A stretch of DNA of 64,000 nt, taken from assembly GCA_030789695.1 (NCBI GenBank), contig CM061132.1, forward strand, positions 150,668,597 to 150,732,596, given 5' to 3'. Position numbers and translations under genes: made by a program. Shown one piece after another: positions 55,834-64,000 of the stretch (its first letter is position 1; every line of letters begins with the position of its first letter). The stretch comes from Scilla litardierei. Lineage: Eukaryota > Streptophyta > Magnoliopsida > Asparagales > Asparagaceae. The notes beneath the pieces are model-generated. The model was given only the letters and a program-made list of their open reading frames with translations. It searched no databases and had not been told where the DNA came from.

Positions 55834-57090
55834 CAGAGGCGGACCCACTTAAGGGTTGGGGGCCCGGGCCCGCCCCCTTTTTCAGAATTTGCATAACTAT
55901 ATACATATGGCAGCAGTACAGTTTGGTTAAGTAAATAAATGTAATCTTCAGTAACATAAGTGGCACTTTGCCACGCTGGTTATGCGGTTCCTCCTCAAGC
56001 CTCAGGTCATGAGTTCGAGCCACGCCTGATGTAAAATCCGAGCAATTGATTTATTTTGTTCCACACTCGTTTCAAGAAATGCTTGGTGGATTATTTTTTT
56101 AAGATTTGGCTCCTTTATATCCATGGTTTGCAAATGATTTATTTTGTTCCTGCATGCACTCGTCTCAAGAAATGAAATTTGGTGTTGGATCTCATCAAAA
56201 ATAATAATTATTTTACTACTATTTAAAAAAACAAAGAACATGGCAGTAGAAGAGGATAAAAACTCTTTGGTTTGAATAAAAAATAATTAGAGACTTCCTG
56301 CTTTCTACTAATTGGCATCGGTATGTTCAGCAACGAATATGTCATAATCATGACATGGGTTCAGTTTGGTTTTTTCCCACATGCTTTTAATTATAGCATA
56401 GCCGGGTCAACATCTGATTGAGAAAATAAAAACTTCTAAACAAAAATATATCATAGGTTAAGCTTAAATTCTCACACAAGTCATTGTTAAATAGAGAATT
56501 GTTTGATCATGAGTAAACGTTGTGATATCTAATTAGAGTTTTTAAACTGTCATGGTTACTTTAATCTACCTAAAATGTTTAGTTACTAAACACGCTTCTC
56601 CTATTCCCTTAAATGTAAAGGATTAATTAATTCTTGGCAAGTCCCAATGATTATATTTTTAATCTTTTGTTTTTTTGCAAATTAACTATGTAAGCAGCGT
56701 CAGATTCTCGTTCATATCTTCGTTAATATGTGAACGTTTTGTGTTTAATAAATGCATAAGAAAATTTGCTGCTTATTTAAAGTAGTTCAGTTTGAATCTT
56801 CGTAACTTATTTTCGTTCACATGCAATTAAAACTTGTTTTCGTTTTCGACTTTCTTACTCGATCTCTCTCACATATGTTGCATTGGGCTTGAGCAATGAA
56901 TTTCATATCTACTTTGTTGTTTACTTTGTCACCGCAAATATACTTAAACGCAATGGAAAAACACCTCCTTTATATCTTTGAACTCGTCGACTTAAACATC
57001 ATCACATCTATGTACTTTATGAGTGCAGTTTGTATACCGTCTTGCAACGCTGCCTGGCCCCCCGGTCATCTAATTCTGGTTCCGCCCCTG
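55834..57090. mobile_element. Non-autonomous hAT element nested in the Reina-1 integrase
   Basis: 1257 bp with ends CAGAGGCGGACCCA (left) and the complement of TGGTTCCGCCCCTG (right, CAGGGGCGGAACCA), matching at 12 of 14. The 8-bp TSD GGAATGAG is perfect (55826-55833, 57091-57098). The CAGGGGCGGA terminus is typical of a plant hAT group. Subterminal GGGGGCCCGGGCCCGCC and GGCCCCCCGG are GC-rich. No transposase is present; the interior is AT-rich with short open frames only. Confidence 0.85.
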
Positions 57091-57464
57091 GGAATGAGAA
57101 GTTATCTCCTCGTTACTTTGGCCCTTACGAGGTAGAGACGCGCATTGGGCAGGTGGCTTATCGTCTGAGGTTATCCCCAGATTCAACAATTCACCCTGTA
57201 TTTCATGTTTCCTAGCTGAGGCGCGCCATCGGAGACAACACGCCGTCTCCCTCGCTTCCACCGATGCTGACAGCTGATATGGAGGTGCTTTTGGAGCCAT
57301 CGAATGTGATAGGAGTTTGCCAGGGGTAGACAGGGGAGCACGATGTTCTAGTTAGGTGGTCGGGCCTACCAAACTATGAGACGTCATGGGAGCCCTACGA
57401 TGTCATTGAGCAGAGATTTCATGATTTCCACTTTGAGGACAAGATGGTTCTTTTGGGGGAGTAA
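57091..57464 (+). pseudogene. Reina-1 integrase C-terminus and chromodomain-like segment
   Basis: Just after the hAT insertion the frame resumes with [20 protein letters not shown] and HPVFHVS, the conserved integrase C-terminal block, then a stop. A further stop precedes a chromodomain-like segment (DVLVRWSGLPNYETSWEP). The final TAA (57462-57464) sits inside the polypurine tract, directly before the 3' LTR. Confidence 0.7.
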
Positions 57465-57841
57465 TGATAAGAGATCATTAAGTATCAGCGGAGAAAACTC
57501 AAGGCGAGATCAACGGAGCAGAATTAGTTGTCGGATATTTTTGGAAGGTTTGGGGCTAATTTAGTAACTTCCATTTTTAGAAGATTTTGGGCTGATTTAG
57601 TAATTTTTCTTATATGACCAGATCTGCTCCTATATATGTTTAGGGCAGCCGTCATTTGTTGGAGGCGAATTTTGAGAGATAAACCCTAGTTTTAGAGTGG
57701 TAGTTCATAGATCTAGTGAGTTTAATAGTTAGTCGTAGATCTATTGTGGAGAGTCGGCTCCCTCTTGAAATGGGTCGTTTATCTTGTATTCCTCTTGATT
57801 TCAATAAAAAAATTCCCAAATTTCTACCCTAAATCCTATCA
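57465..57841 (+). repeat. 3' LTR of Reina-1
   Basis: 377 bp, clearly homologous to 50641-51019 with scattered differences, and followed by TSD CTTAT. Confidence 0.88.
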
Positions 57842-58040
57842 CTTATCAAAATTCTATCCATCTGAAAGCAAATGTATACAAGGGTGAATTAACACTCGGC
57901 CAGCTAAAAGATATTCCACTTCATTAGTTCGATTATCTTTCTCACGATTAATAGCCTATACAAGAACAATACTAGTAGTTTATCAAAATTGTATCCCTCC
58001 GAAAGTAAACATACACTAGTGAGGGTTAATGCTTAACCAG

Positions 58041-59359
58041 AAATTGAAGCAGTCCTCTTGATCATGTGTTTAGAATCAAATTACTACACATTATTTCAGG
58101 ACATCATATTCAATTCAAACTTTTATGCATTTACATGTGACTTGTAAAGTTGATTCTGACACGGGTGTGCCTTTGAAACGTCCTTTTATGTGCTGAAATT
58201 AGGAATGTAGAACCAATACCGCTGACATGGTTAACAGACATCAACCACCCCAGTATCCTATGATTGGGGGAAACACATTTCTTGCACCCGTCTATAAATT
58301 AAATGGTTTCCAGCAAAATTCACTCACCATAAGTAGTTCAATTATCTACACAAGATGATACCCCCACTCTGGTGGACATAGGTCAATCACCCTACCATGA
58401 CCCAAGGTTGGATTAACCAAGTATCACACCCATATTGGGCGAATGTCAATGCTGTTCTGAAAAGTTCAATCCAAATAGATCAGTTCATGTATATATTATG
58501 AGATTAGGATAAAGAAATTAGAGCTCTCATCCAGATGACGCCTGCTCTCGCACCTCGCATGCAAAAAGATTCAATCGCTAGGTTTCTCGCAAACTATCTA
58601 AAGTTTAAAAACTCAAATTTCAATTCTCTTCAACAATCTCCATTACAATAAAAACTTGAAACCTAATAAAACTAAATATATTCTACTTAAAATTCTAAAA
58701 TTGCCTTTCAAAAATAAGACGACAAAACATACTTTCAAAATAAATTAAAGCTCTAAACAAAAAAAACTTAAGATTCATCGCTAATTGAAGGATAATAAAA
58801 CTCTAAACAATTAAAACTTCTCCTTATGTAATTTTAATTCCTCTATGTGGCCAAATTTGCTTCGATTTCTAAAATAGTTGCATGTGCATGCGGCTCATTC
58901 CACATCAAATGTTTCTCTAATCAGAGAAAAATCATCATCAAGTTTGGAAGTAGTGGAGTATGAAGAAACTTGGATGACCATGTCAAGCGTAATGATTCAA
59001 CAATAACAAAGACAACTATAGGAGAAGTAAGTTAGATGATGGATCATTTGGAATAAGAAAGCATGTGTTGGCTCAAGATCCACAATTGGTCACAAAGCAG
59101 CTCAAACATAGACTATGTCTAAGGCAGAGTCTGACTCTAACTCTAATTTTAACTTTACCTCGAACTTTACCTCTAAATATGGCTCCACCTTGGAGTCTAG
59201 GTTTGGGCTCGGGCTCGGGCTCGGCATGTGGCTCCAATTTTGGCTCTTATGTGGAGCTTTAGCTCATGTTATGATTCTAGTTCTGGTTCTAGTTGTGACT
59301 CCGGATGCTTCTTCTCTACTGCTCACAAAGTAGAATATTGATCTTTTAGTGTATGACTG
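58041..59359. other. Intergenic DNA with a short Ser/Asn/Phe-coding repeat
   Basis: AT-rich sequence without a gene. At 59115-59230 hexamer-like repeats (TCTAACTCTAATTTTAAC, then GGGCTCGGGCTCGGGCTC) give open frames of low complexity (SDSNSNFNFTSNFTS, LGLGLG) that I regard as repeats. Confidence 0.45.
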
Positions 59360-59673
59360 TGTTGGGCCCCACGGGCCTCCCATGCGGGTTTACACCGCCA
59401 GGAAGCCTACACGCGCGCAGGCCGCATAGCCGCAGCCCCCTTTGCCGACTTGCCGCATGCCCCCCCTCTACCCTAGTTTTTATTATATATAGGGGGTAGC
59501 CGTCACCTATTTTCCTATACTTTTGATGATTGTTATTGTGTGATTCCATAGGTAGACGAGTGCGGACGTCCTCTTCGGCGTCTTGGGAGGAGAGCACACC
59601 TCTTTTGTGCTCAATTATATAGTTCTTGGTATTTGTTTTCTAATAAAAATTTCATCTTTGTTAGTTCCTAACA
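59360..59673 (+). repeat. 5' LTR of Reina-2
   Basis: 314 bp from TGTTGGGCCCC to TTCCTAACA. It contains TATTATATATAGGGG near 59481 as a TATA region and AATAAAAATTTC near 59641. The partner is outside the window, so the left border rests on the TGTT...AACA ends. Confidence 0.75.
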
Positions 59674-59676
59674 ATT

Positions 59677-59688
59677 TGGTATCAGAGC
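59677..59688 (+). promoter_or_regulatory. Primer-binding site of Reina-2
   Basis: TGGTATCAGAGC, a perfect match to the plant tRNA-iMet primer complement, three bases after the LTR. Confidence 0.85.
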
Positions 59689-59700
59689 ACGTGATGATCC

Positions 59701-61560
59701 ATGGCGGCTTCAACAAGATCGCACAACAAAATTGAAGCTTTGGAGGCAAAGTTCACGAACGAAATCGAGGCGATCAAGAAATCGTTGGCGGGGAACGATG
59801 AGTCCATGGCAAAATTAACTACCTCCATCTTCCAATTGGCGTCAAATCAAGCGAAGCACGACGATCAATTCGTGCAATTGATGGGAGCTCTAAATCAATT
59901 GGCGACAAACAACAAGGCGGAAGGAAACCCTAATCCGACACCAAAGGTGGCACCTTTGAAGAAGAAGAAGGAAAAAGAGGAGGTTTTTACCCAAGATCAA
60001 CCCTATTACGTGGAGGAGTTGGACGAGTAAGACGACAGGGAGCCATGGAGGGTCGACTACCGCGAGGAGGTACGGCGGAAGGCGATGGAGAGTCAAAGGA
60101 GGGGCGGCGGGCCTAGCCGCCCCAATTGGGAGCGTCGGGCCAATGAGGAGGCTCGGCCGAACCCCCACAACAGCCCGGGGGCTCGGCCGATGCGGGAGAG
60201 ATGCGGGGGGACCTTCCCCCGCCTACGTCGGCTCCCGACGGGGGGCCCAGGCCCTGTCGAGTGTCGGCAGGGTCCGACGAACCCGCCGGACCTCCGACAG
60301 GGCCCACCGGCCCTGCTAGAGGCCCGACAGGGCCTATCGCCCCTCCGGCAAGGCCGGAGGGGCCCGCTAGAGCCCCGCAGGGGGCGGGAGCCCCCAGGCA
60401 GCCGCCAGGGGGATGTTGCCGGCGAAGCCCGCCAGGGGCGGGAACCCCCCGGCAGCAGCCAGGGGGGATGCGCGGCCAGCGATCCGAGGGGTTGATCGAG
60501 CCCCCCGGGCAGCGGACATCGATCGAGGAGGGTCACGGACAGTTTTCGGGAGGCTTTTTCGACCCTCCGGAGCGACGACCAGCAGCTAAGAATCCATTCT
60601 ACGGCGACGGACGCGGGAAAAATTATTATTCTGACGGCAGGGGCAGCTACGAGGCAGAGTTCGGCGATGATGCAGGTTGTGACGATTTTGATGGCCGGCG
60701 GGGAGATTACCGTGGAGACTACGGGGGTCGCGGAGGAGGGCCACCTAGGCAGTACGAGACTCTGGACGAGAGAAGACAGCACTACCGTCCGCATCACAGA
60801 GATGAGAGGAGACCCGAGCAGGGGCATTTTGGGGGAGAGTGCAGGGGGCGGAAGTTGACGATGCCGCTATTTTCTGGAGAGGATCCACATGCCTGGTTGT
60901 TCACAGCAGAGAGATACTTTTAGGCACACCACATGATCGAGGCACAGAAGCTGGAGGCGGCAGCCATCTGCATGAAGGGGAGAGCCTTGGGGTGGTTTCA
61001 GTGGAAAGAGAGGCGACAGCAGATCCGCAGCTGGGAGGAGCTAAAGGACCTGGTACTGGAGAAGTTTAGAGACCCCCGTCTGGGAAACCTACACGAGCAG
61101 CTGTACGTCCTCAGGCAGGAGGGGCCGGTGCGGAAATACATCGAGAGATTTGAGACACTGACAGGGCAAGTACATGGCGTGTCTGACGAGTCACTGGAGG
61201 GCACCTTTCTGAAGGGGTTGCGCCCCAGTCTGCTAGCAGCAGTGAGACCCTACAAGCCCAGTGGGCTTTCGGAGGTCATAGATATGGCCCAGATGGTAGA
61301 GGATGCGCAGACCGAGAATAGGCGGGTCAGGAGCGACTACAGTAGTCAGACATCGAGAGGCGCCCCGTCTGGGGCTGGAGGAGCAGGTACCCCCATGGTG
61401 GCGGCCCAGACGAGCAGGGAGAGGACTGGGGAGAAGAGCAGTACACCATTGGCTGGAGGGCAGTTCAGGCGCATGACCGACGCTGAGATGAGGGAAAAGA
61501 GGTAGAAGGGTTTATGTTTCAGGTGCGATGAGCGATTTTCACCAGGCCATCGGTGTGCGG
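59701..61560 (+). pseudogene. Reina-2 gag with GC-rich Pro/Gly insert and zinc knuckle
   Basis: The first frame (59701-60030) encodes a coiled-coil-like N-terminus (KIEALEAKFTNEIEAIKKSL) and ends at TAA 60028. A GC-rich segment (60150-60500) encodes Pro/Gly/Arg-rich repeats and includes a frame change. Gag proper (about 60850-61505) has LFSGEDPHAWLFTAERYF, an in-frame TAG at 60921, and YIERFETLTGQVHGVSDES. After TAG 61503 comes a CCHC-like knuckle (CFRCDERFSPGHRC). Gag binds RNA and forms the particle. Most stops are one transition from Gln. Confidence 0.75.
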
Positions 61561-61574
61561 GGCGCAAGCTTCAG

Positions 61575-62153
61575 GTGATTCTGTTGGAGGACGACGACGA
61601 CGAGGCTGATGTCGAGGAGGAGGCAGGTGAGGCAGAGGAGGAGCTGGAGGGCCAGCAGTTGGACGTGGCGGAGGTGTCCCTCAACTTCGTGGTAGGGTTC
61701 ACACCGAACCATACCATGAAGCTGAGGGGGGAGATCGGCGACCAGAAGGTGACTGTGCTTATTGACAGTGGGGCTACCTACAGTTTCATTTCCAGGAGGG
61801 TGGTGGCACAGCAGGGGCTTCAGCTGACAGATTGTGGCAGCTTCAGTGTGATGATGGGGACGGGAAAGAAGGAGAGCAGCCGGAGAGTTTGCAGGGGACT
61901 GGTTCTGACCATGCATGTGATACAGATTATTGCAGATTTTTTACCTCTGGACCTGGGGAGCACCGACGTCATTCTAGGCATGACCTGGCTACAGACGTTA
62001 GGAGAGATGACCATAAATTGGAAGCTGCTACGGATGGAGTTTCAGGAGGCGGGGAGAGCAGTGATACTCCAGGGAGACCCCAGCCTCTGCAGGGTTTTGG
62101 TCTCTCTGAAGACCATGTTTAGGACCATCCAGACAGCGGGAGGAGGTTTTTAG
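61575..62153 (+). pseudogene. Reina-2 protease domain
   Basis: In the same frame as gag: an acidic linker (EDDDDEADVEEEAGEAEEEL), then retropepsin VLIDSGATYSFIS with the catalytic Asp, and LPLDLGSTDVILGMTWL. The frame ends TAG at 62151, after which RT continues in another frame from 62159. The domain itself is unbroken; it is listed as a pseudogene because the polyprotein is broken on both sides. Confidence 0.78.
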
Positions 62154-62158
62154 TAGAG

Positions 62159-63340
62159 ATGTACTCTTTGACAGGTGAAGGAGGTGCAAAGGCTATTACA
62201 GAGCAGCCCATCCCAGGAGAGGTGCAGCAGCTGATGGAGCAGTTTGAAGAGATCTTCCAGGAGCCTCGGGGTCTTCCACCACCGCGGGACCACGAGCACG
62301 CCATTGTTCTACGAGAGGGTGTGTCCTCCATTAGCGTGCGGCCCTATCTATACCTCCAGCATCAGAAGGACGAGATAGAGAGGATGGTTTCAGAGATGGT
62401 GCAGTCAGGAGTGATCCAGCCGAGTGTGAGCCCGTTCTCCAGCCCAGTATTATCAGTAAAGAAGAAGGATGGTAGTTGGCGGTCCTGCGTGGACTACAGG
62501 GCGCTGAACAAGGAGATGGTCCCAGATAAATTCCATATACATGTGATTGATGAGCTCTTGGACGAGCTACACGGGGCAACCTGGTTCAGCAAGCTAGATC
62601 TCAAGTCAGGCTACCACCAGATAAGGATGTGACGGGAGGATGTGCCCAAGACGACGTTCAGGACGCATAAGGGTCACTACGAGTTTCTGGTCATGCCCTT
62701 TGGGTTGACCAACGCACCGGCCACCTTTCAGGCTCTTATGAATAAGGTATTCCGTCCCTATCTCAGACGATTTGTACTAGTTTTCTTCGATGATATTTTG
62801 GTGTCCAGTCGTACTCTGGAGGAGCATTTGGACCACCTACAGGTGGTATTTCAGGAGCTGCAGTACCACCAGCTATATTTGAACAGAAAGAAGTGTCTAT
62901 TCGGGCAGCCGCAGGTGGAGTATTTGGGGCACGTGGTATCAGCAGGAGGGGTGGACGCAAATAGAGCTAAGATAGCGGCCATGCTGGACTGGCCGCGTCC
63001 CACTACCCTCAGAGGACTACGAGGCTTCCTATGGCTTACAGGTTACTACCGTAGATTCGTGGAGGGTTATAGAACGATTGCCTGGCCATTGACGGAGTTA
63101 TTGAAGAAGGATCAGTTCCATTAGGGGGAGGAGGCGACGACATCATTTGAGGCCCTGAAAAGGGCAATGACCACTGTGCCTGTATTGGCGTTGCCTGACT
63201 TCTCCAGACCCTACGTAGTAGAGGCAGACGCATCAGGACATGGGCTGAAAGCAGTACTGATACAGGAGCAGCGGCTCATAGCTTACTACAGCCAGGTGTT
63301 GACCGCGAGGGCCGATTGTGATCGGTCTATGAGAGGGAGC
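62159..63340 (+). pseudogene. Reina-2 reverse transcriptase and RNase H start
   Basis: RT motifs: [43 protein letters not shown] and the catalytic FFDDIL, all intact. Stops at 62630 (TGA) and 63122 (TAG) interrupt the frame. RNase H begins at about 63190 (VEADASGHGL, first catalytic Asp) and shifts frame near 63320. Confidence 0.8.
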
Positions 63341-64000
63341 TGATGGCGATAGTGTTGTCCATACAGAAGTGGAGACCATATTTGTTGGGTTGGAGCTTCA
63401 TAGTTCGCATGAATCAGCGGAGCCTGAAGTACCTGTTAGAACAGCGGATGGTAGCGGAGGAGCATTAGAAATGGCTGCGGAAGCTGATGGGGTACATGTT
63501 CGAGATTGAGTACCGCCCGGGATTGGAAAACAAGGCGGCTGATGTTTTATCCCGGCGGGAGGAGGAGGCAGAGTTAGCGACACTTGCAGTATCTATTCTG
63601 GAGGATTGAGGCCCACTATAGCAGGAGGTGGAACAAGACCCGGAGTTGGCAGCTATACGAGAGGCCCTTCTACAGGGGTCGACTGAGTACCCGGGGTATT
63701 CTCTTCAGGACGGTCGGCTACTTTACTGGGGGAGGCTCGCGATGCCGAGGACTTCTGCATTTATACCGGCCATATTTAGGGAGTTCCACGGCAGTGCGAT
63801 TGGAGGACATTCTGGGGTCCTTAAGACCTAACAACGGCTGGCGAGGGAGGTCTATTGGAAGGGGTTGAAGAAGGAGGTGGCGAGGATGGTGGCGGAGTGT
63901 GACGTGTGCCAGCGTCACAAGTACCAGTCTATGTCTCCAGGGGGACTACTACAGCCGCTATCCTTACCAGACCGGGTTTGGAAGGATCTTTTGATGGACT
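63341..64000 (+). pseudogene. Reina-2 RNase H end and integrase N-terminal part, cut by window edge
   Basis: After the frameshift the conserved RNase H block ([18 protein letters not shown]), then [11 protein letters not shown] and ENKAADVLSRRE. The integrase zinc segment follows (FREFHGSAIGGHSGVLKT, stop, then CDVCQRHK). Internal stops occur near 63468, 63607 and 63829. The core with the DDE residues starts only at the window end. Confidence 0.72.

Larger units (their letters stand above)
50641..57841 (+). mobile_element. Reina-like Ty3/gypsy element (Reina-1), decayed, split by a small hAT
   Basis: 7.2 kb between LTRs 50641-51019 and 57465-57841 (TGATAAGA...ATCCTATCA), with perfect TSD CTTAT (50636-50640, 57842-57846). 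The primer site TGGTATCAAAGC (51023-51034) is one base from the tRNA-iMet consensus. Gag starts at ATG 51046. Protease, RT, RNase H, integrase and a C-terminal chromodomain-like segment follow in frames broken by several shifts and stops. A polypurine tract (TTTTGGGGGAGTAA, 57451-57464) containing the pol stop abuts the 3' LTR. A 1257-bp hAT element interrupts the integrase. Confidence 0.88.
50563..58040. repeat. Host tandem duplication split by the Reina-1 insertion
   Basis: Unit 1 starts at 50563 (GATATTCCACTCCAC) and resumes after the Reina-1 TSD (57847 on, CAAAATTCTATCCATCTGAAAG). Unit 2 at about 57910-58040 repeats the same order (GATATTCCACTTCAT, TTTATCAAAATTGTATCCC, AACATACACTAGTGAGGGTT). 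The continuous second unit confirms where the insertion occurred. Confidence 0.55.
59360..64000 (+). mobile_element. Second Reina-like Ty3/gypsy element (Reina-2), right end off window
   Basis: The 5' LTR (59360-59673) is followed by a perfect tRNA-iMet primer site (59677-59688), gag from ATG 59701, and protease, RT, RNase H and the start of integrase up to the window end. Many stops fit single transitions (60921 TAG, 61503 TAG, 62630 TGA, 63122 TAG), and a few frameshifts occur (near 60200, 62155, 63320). It is related to Reina-1 but better preserved. The chromodomain and 3' LTR are outside. Confidence 0.85.

Noticed and set aside
55990..56030. tRNA-like B box suggesting a SINE (GAGTTCGAGCC)
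   Set aside because: There is no matching A box at the right spacing and no poly(A) end; it is internal to a hAT element with proven ends.
59065..59333. Low-complexity frames with SNSNFNF and LGLGLG
   Set aside because: Produced by short tandem repeats; two frames are open over the same bases.
1..64000. CRISPR arrays, operons, tRNA or rRNA genes
   Set aside because: None were seen on reading both strands; the regular repeats present are LTR, minisatellite or palindrome arrays without unique spacers.

Overview
This window looks like nuclear DNA of a flowering plant. The evidence is dense nesting of plant-type LTR retrotransposons (Ty3/gypsy Tat-like, Tekay/Del and Reina-like; Ty1/copia), hAT and PIF/Harbinger-like DNA transposons, TATA-driven promoters, short GT-AG introns and a miR169-like hairpin. 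I could not place the species. I saw no bacterial-style operons, tRNA or rRNA genes, or CRISPR arrays. Almost everything is mobile DNA. The only plausible host genes are one small EAR-motif protein (37685-38143, +), a candidate MIR169-type hairpin (about 49516-49640, +), and a weak two-exon fragment (38943-39491, -).

Layout. 1-13935: a minus-strand Tat-like gypsy element running off the left edge, split by a 9.93-kb Tekay/Del chromovirus (2792-12724) with 2.55-kb LTRs. The Tekay reading frame is nearly intact and is interrupted by two intron-like segments. 13936-19430: remnants of copia and gypsy LTRs and AT-rich repeats. 19580-26896: a possible inverted-repeat DNA element holding a 6.95-kb minus-strand copia element (19631-26582) with an intact gag and a decayed pol. 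About 28130-29981: a truncated relative. 30543-36908: a third relative with good LTRs and target-site duplication (TSD) but no usable coding. All three copia relatives carry different GC-rich inverted-repeat arrays in the same leader position. 37131-37599: a Tourist-like MITE just upstream of the TATA box of the EAR-motif gene. 41454-48530: a 7.08-kb hAT element with a perfect 8-bp TSD and a transposase broken by five in-frame stops. 48539-50640: host-like DNA with the miR169-like hairpin. 50641-57841: a Reina-like gypsy element with perfect TSD, itself split by a 1.26-kb non-autonomous hAT element (55834-57090). 59360-64000: the left part of a second Reina-like element.

Order of events: Tekay entered the Tat-like element; a short-LTR copia entered an inverted-repeat element; a small hAT entered the integrase of Reina-1; and Reina-1 split one unit of a host tandem duplication. 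Splicing of the Tekay frames and expression of the hairpin are inferences from sequence only.
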